Positions 25,241 through 33,055 of a stretch of 64,000 nt of DNA are shown here, piece by piece (positions within the stretch are counted from its first letter, which is position 1; each line of letters starts with the position of its first letter). This DNA is from Streptomyces sp. GKU 895. GTDB taxonomy: Bacteria > Actinomycetota > Actinomycetes > Streptomycetales > Streptomycetaceae. A program made the translations under genes and the position numbers. The DNA lies in NCBI GenBank assembly GCA_002027195.1, contig MWJO01000026.1:20871-84870 (forward strand), given 5' to 3'. The notes below the pieces were generated by a model. That model was given only the letters and a program-made list of their open reading frames with translations. It did not search any database and had not been told where the DNA came from.

Positions 25241-26047
25241 TCACCATTGGCAGAAGGCGATGCTCGCATCATCACCGGACTTGTAGCGTGGCCACCGGCG
25301 TCCAGTCGGGTCAGTCGCTTCGACCTTGCGGACATGGTTGATCAGGTCTGTCGGGCCACCTGCACGGAGCGTCTCGAAGACGTCCGACCAAGTCGCCATT
25401 TGGTACTCAGTCACAAGCCGTGACACCCCGTCGGACATGACCGCAGCCGAGTTGGCCTCCTTGAGTGGTGTCGTCCCCGTCGTGGCATGTTCCGCTGCTT
25501 CCGGGTCGGCAGAGGCCACCCAGTACCCGTCTGGCGTGTTGCGGATCTGCCGTTGCGCGAGGACCAATCCTTGCAGGGCATCTCTGTGCCCTGGCGTATG
25601 CGTCTCGTGCCGCTCAACCTCAGCCCGCATCTCGGGTAGGACGTCGTCAACGCGAAGGTCTGTGATCACTGAGTAGCCGTGAGGACCATCGAAGACGATG
25701 GGTGAGTCAGCAAGTACCAGGTGGTCAAGCTCCCCATGTCGCTGACGCAGAATCGCGACCGTGGCTGACGGTGTTCCCGGGTTACTCAGGTCGCACTCGG
25801 GGTGCAGTCCAGCGACGCGTTCGAGTGCATCAGCCAAGGCGCCTGCAAGCGGTCGCTCCGGCTCCGCCAGGGCGGCTACCAGTTGGCCGCCAAGCTGAGC
25901 GACGTACCACGGGACGCCGTGACGGCACCCAGTGGGCAAGCCTGCCGTACTCAGTCCGTCCAGCACGATCGCAAGGGTGGATGTGCCAGCCACCCAATCT
26001 TCGTTCGGATTGGCTCCCCCGGGCCATGTGTCGATAGAGACTCGCAT
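25241..26047 (-). CDS. PP2C-like phosphatase-fold protein (AICE cargo/regulatory gene)
   Basis: 268 residues. PP2C landmarks are visible: NPNEDW (Glu16/Asp17), VLDGLS (Asp30), a TPSATVAIL strand, LADSPIV (Asp114), VMSDGVSRL (Asp206) and terminal DDASIAF (Asp259/260). These are the metal-binding aspartates of PPM phosphatases, though the usual DGMGG is reduced to DGLS. It is probably a soluble Ser/Thr phosphatase. It starts 3 nt after the stop of the HTH gene, so the two are one operon. Base composition is visibly less GC-rich than the flanking chromosome. The target is unknown; the partner protein is an obvious candidate. Confidence 0.75.
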   Translation of the reverse strand: MRVSIDTWPGGANPNEDWVAGTSTLAIVLDGLSTAGLPTGCRHGVPWYVAQLGGQLVAALAEPERPLAGALADALERVAGLHPECDLSNPGTPSATVAILRQRHGELDHLVLADSPIVFDGPHGYSVITDLRVDDVLPEMRAEVERHETHTPGHRDALQGLVLAQRQIRNTPDGYWVASADPEAAEHATTGTTPLKEANSAAVMSDGVSRLVTEYQMATWSDVFETLRAGGPTDLINHVRKVEATDPTGRRWPRYKSGDDASIAFCQW

Positions 26048-26050
26048 TGA

Positions 26051-26893
26051 TCACGCCTCATGTCGGTACAGCGGGGTGACGCGTCGACTCTCCAGCACGT
26101 CGAGCGTCTTGGGGTCGTAACGGCATGAGATGAGCGTCGAGAACCGTCGAGTGCGGACCTCTCTGTACAGCTCAGCCAAGTTGTTCTCCAGGTAGTGGAC
26201 GACTCCGTTCGCGCCGATGGAGTGGATCCCGGCGATGTACAGAAACGTTCCGCGACCGTCCAGGCGCGGAAGGCGGCCGAGGTACCCGAAGTCACCGGCC
26301 GAACCGTCCTCGTCCATCGGTGATCGGTACTTCTCTCCTGCCTTTCGATCCACCAGGTGCCAGGCGTGATCCTTCTCAAACGCCAGGTTGTCATCCCCTT
26401 CCAGCACCTGCGCAACTATGGGCGACAGTCGCGGCCCGCAGACCACGACGTGGTTGTCACGGTTCAGGTTGATGATCCCCGTGGGAGGTACAACCTCGTA
26501 CTTCGCCTCAAGCTTCATGCCCGCGAGCAGGGTGCGCAGGTGCTCGAAGTTGGCAATGTCCTCCCTGGTAACCACCTCGCTGGACTGCTCGGGGGTCTTG
26601 CCGGCCTCGTACTTACCGCCGAGCGACACCGTCACCAAGTCCGTGCCGAAGAATGCCCGCTCGGGGGGCGGGCCGGCGGACGCGAGTTGCCCGACACGGC
26701 CGCGACTCACACCAAGTCGCTTCGCAATCTCCGCCTGAGTCATGCCTGACGCTTGCGCTTCTTCGATGGCCTCGCGGCGGATGCGGGAGAGCTCCAGCAC
26801 CCATCCCTGATACGTCGCCATCAGGTCGATTGCCGCTTTGGCGCGGTCGACCGGCTCAGCGATCCCGGAGACCTGCTCCATGTCTGCGTGCAC
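26051..26893 (-). CDS. HTH regulator with conserved C-terminal domain of unknown function
   Basis: 280 residues. Residues ~20-47 are helical and 48-72 form a sigma-region-4/XRE-like HTH (MTQAEIAKRLGVSRGRVGQL). Residues 80-275 form an alpha/beta domain (FFGTDLVTVSLGG, NRDNHVVVCGPRLSPIVAQV, DGRGTFLYIAGIHSIGANGV, RRFSTLISCRYDPKT) that looks like a Rossmann-type ligand or nucleotide sensor, but I cannot name its family. GTG 26893 is supported by GGATGGAGAG upstream; ATG 26881 is possible. It is divergent from the conjugation operon across a 419-bp leader, so it is well placed to control transfer. The PP2C-like gene follows in the same operon. Confidence 0.75.
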   Translation of the reverse strand: MHADMEQVSGIAEPVDRAKAAIDLMATYQGWVLELSRIRREAIEEAQASGMTQAEIAKRLGVSRGRVGQLASAGPPPERAFFGTDLVTVSLGGKYEAGKTPEQSSEVVTREDIANFEHLRTLLAGMKLEAKYEVVPPTGIINLNRDNHVVVCGPRLSPIVAQVLEGDDNLAFEKDHAWHLVDRKAGEKYRSPMDEDGSAGDFGYLGRLPRLDGRGTFLYIAGIHSIGANGVVHYLENNLAELYREVRTRRFSTLISCRYDPKTLDVLESRRVTPLYRHEA

Positions 26894-27312
26894 GACTCTC
26901 CATCCATTGCCTAGGGGGGCTACCCGACTCTATCGCGAGAGGGGGTTGCGCGCAGCTTTGGGTTTGCCTATGGTCTCTAACAAGCAAGACGGCAACCCCC
27001 CCTAAGCAAACGGGGAAAGCCACTCTTGCCCTGCCTGACCTGCACGGATAGCGCCCGGAGGAAAGCCCCGCCAGGGGTGAGTACGAAGGAAGCGTCAGTT
27101 GGTTGAGAACTCAACAGTGTGCTGAGGAAGACCGCCCCTCCTCTGGAAGCAAGAGGGCGGCGCGCGTGGGTCCTGTCCCCGCGTGCGGTGCAGCGCCATT
27201 TCGACCTTTCCGCAGCTCAAAGGCTGCGGCCGGTTGCCTCCGTCGCTCGTCTCGTACGAGCGGCGCTGAGGGGAGCCGGAACACACCGGACCCGAAACGG
27301 AGGGAGAGCCTC
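26894..27312 (+). promoter_or_regulatory. long non-coding leader between the regulator pair and the conjugation operon
   Basis: About 420 bp with no convincing gene. A possible promoter is TTGCGC (26946-26951)-17 bp-TATGGT (26969-26974). The -35 overlaps GGGGGTTGC (26941-26949), whose inverted copy GCAACCCCC is at 26992-27000. Further on, TTGAGAACTCAACAGTGTGC (27103-27122) resembles a motif of actinobacterial rRNA leaders/spacers. Hairpins CCGCCC.../GGGCGG (27132-27160) and CCGCAG/CTGCGG (27210-27229) follow. The structured leader suggests regulated expression or antitermination of the transfer genes (inference). Confidence 0.45.
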
Positions 27313-27492
27313 GTGCCGAAGTACAGCTTCACCGCCGAAAAGCTCGCCGACACCCTGGCCCTTGGGGAGATCACGAGCGCGAGTGGCACGTTGAACGCGC
27401 CCTCGCCTCAGGCCGCAAAGAAGGCGGTCGAACGCAGCTTGCGCAGCAGGGGATACGAGTCGACCGGCGACATCACGATCACCCAGAAGTAG
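27313..27492 (+). CDS. small hypothetical element protein
   Basis: 59 residues starting MPKYSFTAEKLADTLALGEI, with a basic C-terminal half (KKAVERSLRSRGYESTGDIT). GTG 27313 follows GGAGGGAGAG, a strong site. It is the first gene after the leader and is followed by a terminator-like hairpin, so it may be made at a higher level than the genes behind it. The size and KKAVERSL basic helix suggest a DNA- or RNA-binding protein, but no family is recognised. Confidence 0.65.
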   Translation: MPKYSFTAEKLADTLALGEITSASGTLNAPSPQAAKKAVERSLRSRGYESTGDITITQK

Positions 27493-27532
27493 GCGCACGC
27501 GCCTGCTCCACTCACACCCCGACAAACGGCGC

Positions 27533-27562
27533 GCACCCCCGGAGCGGCAACTCCGGGGGTGC
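27533..27562 (+). terminator. terminator or attenuator hairpin in the transfer operon
   Basis: Perfect 12-bp stem GCACCCCCGGAG / CTCCGGGGGTGC with loop CGGCAA, between the 59-aa gene and the DUF6284 gene. There is no T tract, so partial termination or mRNA processing is possible. Confidence 0.65.
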
Positions 27563-27601
27563 TGTTCGGGCCGTTTCCACCTAGCAGGGAGACCACGACC
27601 C

Positions 27602-27868
27602 ATGAGCACCATCGTGACTGTTCAGGACGCTGTTACCGCGTTCGCCGACTTCATGGAGCCGACGGACGCGGAGCTGGACGCGATCGAGCGGGAGATGCCC
27701 GTCATCCTGGCGGACGTCGACCTGATCGACGCGCAGATCACCACCCTTGACCGCACCCCGACGGAGCTGGACGCCCAGCGCATCCGCCGCGCCCGTCGGC
27801 GGCTGCTCTCCGCACGCCGCACGCTCGCCAACCAGGTCGCCACCGGCACCGCCGGGGGTGCCGCGTGA
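27602..27868 (+). CDS. DUF6284-like small protein
   Basis: 88 residues: EPTDAELDAIEREMPVILAD then a long charged helix (RRARRRLLSARRTLANQVAT). It fits the small actinobacterial DUF6284 family that I recall next to SpdB and FtsK genes in AICEs. Its stop overlaps the next start by GTGA, so it is translationally coupled to the PycTM-like gene. Coiled-coil tendency; function unknown. Confidence 0.7.
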   Translation: MSTIVTVQDAVTAFADFMEPTDAELDAIEREMPVILADVDLIDAQITTLDRTPTELDAQRIRRARRRLLSARRTLANQVATGTAGGAA

Positions 27869-28314
27869 GCACCCGGCCCGAGAACCTGACGGCCGCACAC
27901 GCTGAGGTGAAGGCGGAGATCACCCGCACCGACAACAAGACGGCGCTGTTGCTGGCGTTCGTCGGCGCGGTCCTCGCCGGCGGCTGGACCATCGCCCGGG
28001 ACCTTCCGCTGAACGTGCCTGCCTGTGTGGCGGGCGGGGTGGGGATGGCGCTGCTGGTCGCGGCGGCCGGCCTGCTGCTGCGGTCGGTCCGCCCGAACCT
28101 GCGAGGGCGGCATGGCTTCCCGCTGTGGGCCACCCTCACCGCCGAGGAGATCACCCAGCATGTCAACGGCGGGGATCTCGCCGCCGACGTCGCGGGCCTG
28201 TCTCGGCTCGCGGTCGCCAAGTTCACCTGCCTGCGCCGCGCGGTCGACCTCACCCTGACCGGTGGGGCCCTGCTCGTCCTCGCCCTCCTGCTGACGGTCG
28301 GGGGTGCGCGGTGA
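27865..28314 (+). CDS. PycTM-like (Pycsar effector family) membrane protein
   Basis: 149 residues. An N-terminal helix with RTDNKTALLLAFVGAVLAGG starts the first transmembrane segment (~26-44), the second is at ~52-72, a cytoplasmic portion with GFPLWATL and VAKFTCLRRAVDL follows, and a last segment lies at ~128-146. The DNK(T/A)xLLLAF start, loop and final helix match the family annotated as Pycsar system effector. Pycsar effectors disrupt membranes on sensing cCMP/cUMP, but no pyrimidine cyclase is encoded in the element. It is coupled by GTGA overlaps to both neighbours in the transfer operon, so an SpdB-like role in plasmid spread is an alternative. Confidence 0.72.
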   Translation: MSTRPENLTAAHAEVKAEITRTDNKTALLLAFVGAVLAGGWTIARDLPLNVPACVAGGVGMALLVAAAGLLLRSVRPNLRGRHGFPLWATLTAEEITQHVNGGDLAADVAGLSRLAVAKFTCLRRAVDLTLTGGALLVLALLLTVGGAR

Positions 28315-29426
28315 ACCGCACGGAGTTGACGAGGGTTCAGATCGGGGTGCTGACGGCCGCGTTCGTGCCGATGCTCGCCACCGGTGTGGTCGGCGGGATC
28401 GGCACGTACAGCAACATCGGCCACGCCTACGGCACCGGCACCGCCCTCGGAGCGCTCGGAGCGGGCGAGGGCGCCACGGCGGTGCTCGCCCTGGTCCTGC
28501 TCGGCCTGACCATGCTGGGCCAGTCCTCCCCGCGCATCGTCCGCATGGGGCTGTGGGCCCTGCCCGCCGCCGCATCGGTGATGGGGGCCATGGCCGCACC
28601 CGACCCGGCCCGCACTGTCATCTACGCCCTGACCCCCATGGGCATGTCCGTCTCGGCCGAGGGCATGGCGTTCCTCGCCCGGCGGATCGTGGTGCACACC
28701 GACGGCCGTGACGCGGAGCACGAGCGGCACACCGCCGACCTCGTACAGGCCCTCGCCTACCACCGCGCCCGCGCGGCCCAGCACCCGACCGATTGGGTCA
28801 GGAAGTGGTCGGAACGCAAGTCGTGGCGCCTGGCTCGCAGGATCGGGGTCGGTGACACGGCGCTCGGATCGAGGCTGCTCGATGTGCAGCGCGATCGGGT
28901 CACCGAGGGCGCCGATGCCGCCCTCGCGGCCATGTTCGGCACCCCCACCACTCCTGCACTCCCCCAGGGCACGAATGCGGAGGAATCTACCGAGACCATC
29001 AGGAAACGGTCTATGGCTGACCTGCCCGAATCGACTCCCGCTCCGGTCGTCACTCTGTCTCGGTTGAGCATGCCCGATCCGGTCGCGGTCGACCTGGGCA
29101 AGTCGATTCTCCCGCTCAAGCCGATGCCCGCCATCACCGCGCCCGCCGCCCCGATCGCTGCCCCGGCTCCGCGTTCGGTCGCGGCGGCATCGACTCCGCC
29201 GCGCGGCGTGACCGGGCGCGTTCCCGACGCTGCTCGATCGCCCCGACCTAAGCGCACATACGCGAAGTTGCTCGATGAGGCGCGGAAGGCAGCGAAGGAT
29301 TGGCCGGACAAGAAGGTGACCGCTGAGGGCATCCGCAGGGCGATCCGCACTTCCCCGGCCAATGCCCGCAAGCTTCGTGACGCGCTGCTCGCGGAGCGCG
29401 CGGCCAAGCCTGTCGCGGCGCCGTGA
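28311..29426 (+). CDS. SpdB-like membrane protein with C-terminal winged-helix tail
   Basis: 371 residues. About four hydrophobic segments lie in residues 1-130 (IGVLTAAFVPMLATGVVGGI; ATAVLALVLLGLTML; MGLWALPAAASVMGAMAA; VIYALTPMGMSVSAEGMAFL), then a charged region, a Pro/Ala linker (~240-310) and a C-terminal helix-turn-helix-like part (VTAEGIRRAIRTSPANARKL). This layout resembles the spread (Spd) proteins of Streptomyces plasmids, which move incoming DNA across hyphal septa with TraB. GTG 28311 overlaps the previous stop. Family assignment rests on topology and context. Confidence 0.68.
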   Translation: MNRTELTRVQIGVLTAAFVPMLATGVVGGIGTYSNIGHAYGTGTALGALGAGEGATAVLALVLLGLTMLGQSSPRIVRMGLWALPAAASVMGAMAAPDPARTVIYALTPMGMSVSAEGMAFLARRIVVHTDGRDAEHERHTADLVQALAYHRARAAQHPTDWVRKWSERKSWRLARRIGVGDTALGSRLLDVQRDRVTEGADAALAAMFGTPTTPALPQGTNAEESTETIRKRSMADLPESTPAPVVTLSRLSMPDPVAVDLGKSILPLKPMPAITAPAAPIAAPAPRSVAAASTPPRGVTGRVPDAARSPRPKRTYAKLLDEARKAAKDWPDKKVTAEGIRRAIRTSPANARKLRDALLAERAAKPVAAP

Positions 29427-29812
29427 TGTCCGGCGTGTACGGCAAGTGCTTCGACCCGACCGGCGCCCTGCACGGCATCCCCACCTACCCGTGGAAACTC
29501 GCCCCGGACGGCCTGGCCACGCGCCGGCAGTTACGGACCCTGGGCCTGCGTCCGGGAGGTCAGCCGGTAGCGGCGCAGGTCATGCGCATCAACCGCCGCA
29601 CCGGCAGCCCGCGCGTGGCCTACCTCTACCGCCTCGATCTCGCGCTGCCGGTACGGCCGATGACCTCGCGCAAGTGGGGCGCCCTCGCCCTGGCGATGCA
29701 CGCCCGCCGCACCTGCCCGGCCTGCCAGATCACCTACAGCTACTGCCTGTCGACCCGGCACGGCATCTGCGGCCTGTGCCTGGCCACCGAGGAACAGCGC
29801 ACCGCCGGCTGA
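29426..29812 (+). CDS. RRQRL-motif zinc-binding protein
   Basis: About 128 residues. The conserved RRQLRTLGLRPGGQPVAAQV block (residues ~30-50) is followed by a C-terminal zinc-type knuckle: CPACQITYSYCLSTRHGICG, CPxC...C...C spacing. It belongs to the small family named for its RRQRL motif, common in actinobacterial conjugative elements; a nucleic-acid role is likely but not shown. ATG 29426 overlaps the SpdB stop by one base. Confidence 0.78.
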   Translation: MSGVYGKCFDPTGALHGIPTYPWKLAPDGLATRRQLRTLGLRPGGQPVAAQVMRINRRTGSPRVAYLYRLDLALPVRPMTSRKWGALALAMHARRTCPACQITYSYCLSTRHGICGLCLATEEQRTAG

Positions 29813-29845
29813 ACCCCAACACCCCACCATCTGCAAGGAGTTGCT

Positions 29846-30097
29846 GTGAGCAGCATCCCGCGCACCACCTTCGTCTACGACTGGCACGGTTGGGTGGACG
29901 TTGCCGAACACGGGAAGGTGTGGGCGATCGGTACGGTCGTCCCGCCCGTCGGCGCCCCCTACTGCCGCGCCAAGGCGATGGGGGACATCCTGGCGTGGCT
30001 CGCCGACCAGGGCGCCACCGCCACCCCCGACGCCATCTCCATCATGCTCATCCCCGCCCCGCCCACGTCGACCGCCGACGCGTCCGGGGGGTGCTGA
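29846..30097 (+). CDS. hypothetical element protein
   Basis: 83 residues starting MSSIPRTTFVYDWHGWVDVA: a compact, mainly beta/alpha protein (VWAIGTVVPPVGAPYCRAKA, DISIML-type end). GTG 29846 is preceded by AAGGAG at good spacing. It is a member of a string of short genes between SpdB and TraB. No family is recognised. It ends 2 nt before the next ATG. Confidence 0.65.
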   Translation: MSSIPRTTFVYDWHGWVDVAEHGKVWAIGTVVPPVGAPYCRAKAMGDILAWLADQGATATPDAISIMLIPAPPTSTADASGGC

Positions 30098-30099
30098 GC

Positions 30100-30417
30100 A
30101 TGGGCAGGCCAAACACCCGCCGCCTGGACAAGGAAATCGAGCACACCCGGCGGAAGATCGAAGCGGTCCACAATGACGAGTGGTGGCCACTGACCAGCAG
30201 CGAACGCCGCCAGATCACCGGCGCCCTGGTGCGCGGCTCCTACCGCGCCGCACGGGGCAAGAGCACCGGTCGTGCGGAGCACCGCCTGGAGATGCTCAAG
30301 CAGTCGGTTCTCACCCGGCTGACCGCTGAGATGACCGCGTTGCAGACCGAGCGGCAGCGCATCGTCAACGAGCACGCGCAGGCCAAGGCCGCGAAGAAGT
30401 CCTCGGGCTGGTGGTGA
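30100..30417 (+). CDS. small basic helical element protein
   Basis: 105 residues starting MGRPNTRRLDKEIEHTRRKI. It is mostly long charged helices with coiled-coil character (RLTAEMTALQTERQRIVNEH) and ends in KSSGWW. It is tightly packed: the previous stop is 2 nt upstream and the next ATG 2 nt downstream. The next small protein also ends KKKSSWW, so the pair shares a basic-Trp-Trp terminus. Possibly DNA-binding or a transfer accessory protein; not identified. Confidence 0.65.
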   Translation: MGRPNTRRLDKEIEHTRRKIEAVHNDEWWPLTSSERRQITGALVRGSYRAARGKSTGRAEHRLEMLKQSVLTRLTAEMTALQTERQRIVNEHAQAKAAKKSSGWW

Positions 30418-30419
30418 CC

Positions 30420-30590
30420 ATGGCCCGCACGCAGACGCCTCCGGGGGAGTGCCCGCAGTGCTGGCAGCACGCCCACGACCACAGCATCCACCGCCGCCTC
30501 CGTCCCCGTGAGGACTGCCCGGCGTGCGTGGATCACATGGTCAACGGATGCCCGAACCGGGTGCCGAAGAAGAAGTCGAGCTGGTGGTGA
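30420..30590 (+). CDS. 56-aa zinc-ribbon-like protein
   Basis: Below usual gene-calling length. MARTQTPPGECPQCWQHAHD ... ECCPAC-type second pair (DCPACVDHMVNGCPN) gives two CPxC knuckles plus several histidines, a likely single zinc site, and a KKKSSWW tail like its upstream neighbour. ATG 30420 lies 2 nt after the previous stop. The coupling and conserved metal motif support a real gene; it may act with the 105-aa protein. Confidence 0.62.
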   Translation: MARTQTPPGECPQCWQHAHDHSIHRRLRPREDCPACVDHMVNGCPNRVPKKKSSWW

Positions 30591-30738
30591 CCACGCCCAC
30601 CGCGCACATCCCGCACATTGTGTGACCTGCACGTTCCTGCCTTGAGCGTCGGGGCGGCCGTCCCTGCCACGGTCCCGACCGCCCCGACCTCTTTCTCTCA
30701 ACTCCCGCCCCGTGAGGGCAGTCAGGAGCAGTCCCAGC

Positions 30739-32856
30739 ATGACCGAGAACGTCATCAACCTGCACAAGGACACCGACCCGCCCGCCGACGCTGGCAACGT
30801 GACCACGCTGACCGTGGTCCCCGACCCTGACCCGGCTCCGCTCGTGCCGTTGTGGGTGCGCTCGGGGCGCGCTATACGGCGCATCGTCACCGACGAGCGG
30901 ACCACGACCGCTGGCCGCGCCATCGTCCGGCACAGCATCTACACCCTCAACGGCGGCCGCATCGTGGCCCGCCGCACATGGGACGGCCGGACTGGGGCCC
31001 GCTATGAGCGCATGCTCCGCGCGGCCGAAGCGCAGGGCAACTACGAGGTGGCGGAGGAGTGGGAGGAGCGTCTCCAGCGCTTCCGCGAGGCCCGCCACCG
31101 CCGTCGCATGGACCTGCTGCACTCGCCCGAGCAGGTGGCCAAGGGCGCCGTTGTCGGCGCCGGCATGAGCATTGGCGTGCTGGTCGCCCTCGGCATCGTG
31201 ATGGCGCTGAACACCAAGGACGTCAAGGACGTCATCACCCCGCTCTCGGCCACCATCGACTTCATCGGCGCACTGATCCACATCGTTCAAGTCGTGTGGC
31301 CGTACGCGGTCGTCCTCGGCCCGCTGTTCGCTCTGCTGGGCATGTGGGCCGTCGGCAGCAAGCAGCAGGCCGCACCCCAGTGGGCGCTTCCCGCCAACGT
31401 CCGTTCCGGCGAGGGTGAGCCGATCACCCCGTCCATCGTGGTGCAGGCGCTGCGTCACCTGGGCATCCCGGCGCTCAGGAACGCCATCAAGGAGATGGGC
31501 GACGCGGGCGCGTCGATGCTGTCGCCGATCGTGATCGCCGGGCGCGGTGTCGAGGTCGACGTGGCCCTCCCGCTGGAGGTGTCCACGATCGAAGTGCAGA
31601 ACCGGCGCCGCAAGCTCGCGGAGAACCTCAACCGGCACGAGCACGAGGTGTTCATCACCATCCCGCCGGCCGCCCGCACGGTCCGGCTGTGGATCGCGGA
31701 TTCCGGCGCGCTCGATGAGCCGATCGGTCCGTCCCCGCTGGTCACGGACGACACGATGGTCGCCGACTACGCCAAGGGCCGTGCCCCGTGGGGGCAGGAC
31801 CTGCGCGGCGATGCCGCCCTGCTGAGTCTGTTCCAGCGGATGCTGCTGGTCACCGGCATGTCCAACCAGGGCAAGACCGCCGCCCTGCGTGCGCTCGCGC
31901 TGTGGCTGGTGCTGGATCGCCGGGTTGAGTTCCGCATCGCCGACCTCAAGGGCGCCGGTGACTGGGCCATGTTCGACGGCCTGGCCACGGTGCTGATCCA
32001 GGGGCCGACCGATGAGCACGTGATCGAGGCCACCGAGATGCTGGAGAGCGGCGTTGAGGAGATGAACCGCCGTCTCCAAGCTGCTCCCGGAACCGAGTTC
32101 ACGCCGCTGATCCTGCTGGTGGACGAGGCGCAAGTGGCGTTCATGTGCCCGATCAAGGACGCAGACAACCAGCCCTACGGCGGCTCGAAAGCCAACTCCC
32201 GGTACTTCATGGCCTGCCGCCGCATCCACAACCAGGGCCGTGCCGTGAACGTGCTGCTGTGGCAGGGCACCCAGGACCCCACCGACCAGAACCTGCCCAA
32301 GATGGTCCGCGAGGGCGCCCACACCCGCGCCTCCCTCGCGCTGGGGACCGAATCACAGTCCCGCATGGCGCTGGGCGACAAGGCCGTCAACGGCGGCGCC
32401 GCCCCGCACCTGCTGCGTCCGGGCCTGGACAAGGGAACCCTCGTCGTCGCCTCCGACGGCATCGACATCCCCAAAGGCCAGGCATCGATCACGGTACGCA
32501 CGCACTACATCGACAACGACGCCGCCTACGCGATCGCCGACCGGGCCAGGGCCCTGCGCGACGGGGTCACCACCCTGCACGTCATCGAGCGCGGCGAGGA
32601 CCGTGACGCGCTCGCGGACATCGCCGCCGCCATCGGTGACGCCCCGCGGCTGCCCACCACCGACGTCCTCAAGCGGCTCGCGATGCTCTGCGAGGACGTC
32701 TACGGCGGCTGGACCAACGGCGACCTCAAGAGCGCGCTGGAAGCCGAGGGCGAGGAGCCGAAGAAGTCCCACGGCCGCATGGTCGTCCACCGCGATCACG
32801 TCCTGCGCGCCCTCGCCCACCGCAACGCAGACGGTTCCGCTTCCGCCTCCGAGTAA
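30739..32856 (+). CDS. traB: FtsK/SpoIIIE-family DNA translocase (TraB-like conjugation protein)
   Basis: 705 residues. Two to three N-terminal transmembrane segments (~135-160, 175-210) are followed by a domain leading to the motor ATPase: Walker A GMSNQGKTA (~372-380) and Walker B LILLVDEAQ (~456-464), then GTQDPTDQNLPKMVREGAHT, and a C-terminal winged-helix region (~640-700). Such hexameric translocases alone move double-stranded DNA between Streptomyces hyphae. ATG 30739 is chosen; a 148-bp gap upstream may hold a separate promoter. It is the central transfer gene of the element. Confidence 0.92.
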   Translation: MTENVINLHKDTDPPADAGNVTTLTVVPDPDPAPLVPLWVRSGRAIRRIVTDERTTTAGRAIVRHSIYTLNGGRIVARRTWDGRTGARYERMLRAAEAQGNYEVAEEWEERLQRFREARHRRRMDLLHSPEQVAKGAVVGAGMSIGVLVALGIVMALNTKDVKDVITPLSATIDFIGALIHIVQVVWPYAVVLGPLFALLGMWAVGSKQQAAPQWALPANVRSGEGEPITPSIVVQALRHLGIPALRNAIKEMGDAGASMLSPIVIAGRGVEVDVALPLEVSTIEVQNRRRKLAENLNRHEHEVFITIPPAARTVRLWIADSGALDEPIGPSPLVTDDTMVADYAKGRAPWGQDLRGDAALLSLFQRMLLVTGMSNQGKTAALRALALWLVLDRRVEFRIADLKGAGDWAMFDGLATVLIQGPTDEHVIEATEMLESGVEEMNRRLQAAPGTEFTPLILLVDEAQVAFMCPIKDADNQPYGGSKANSRYFMACRRIHNQGRAVNVLLWQGTQDPTDQNLPKMVREGAHTRASLALGTESQSRMALGDKAVNGGAAPHLLRPGLDKGTLVVASDGIDIPKGQASITVRTHYIDNDAAYAIADRARALRDGVTTLHVIERGEDRDALADIAAAIGDAPRLPTTDVLKRLAMLCEDVYGGWTNGDLKSALEAEGEEPKKSHGRMVVHRDHVLRALAHRNADGSASASE

Positions 32857-33055
32857 CGGGGAGGCGCACCCGGCCGGCCCGGGGAGGCGGGGAGAACTCC
32901 CCAACCGCCTCGACCCGCATCCCCCGCCTTGATCAGCGAAAACATTGTTTCGGGGAGGCGGGAGGCACCCCAGGTCAGCCCCCGAAACCCCCTCCACAGC
33001 GCCCCTCGAAGGGGGTGCCCATGCCTCCCCAACCCGTGTTCGGAAGGGATTCCGC
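32857..33055. other. gene-free gap after traB
   Basis: About 200 bp with several GGGGAGGCGG-type G-rich repeats (around 32880, 32891 and 32952) and an AT-rich interruption (AAAACATTGTTT near 32939). No gene is seen. It may contain a promoter for the 33056 gene or a clt-like transfer site, which is not demonstrable by eye. Confidence 0.35.

Noticed and set aside
27103..27312. Upstream in-frame extension of the 59-aa element protein
   Set aside because: The extension covers the hairpins and rRNA-like motif and has no ribosome site, whereas GTG 27313 has a strong one.
27865..28314. A complete Pycsar anti-phage system
   Set aside because: Only an effector-like protein is seen; no pyrimidine cyclase gene is in the element, so the system call is not supported.
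30591..30738. Possible small gene upstream of traB
   Set aside because: The frame at 30618 lacks a ribosome site and reads as low-complexity Ala/Pro/Arg; more likely untranslated leader.
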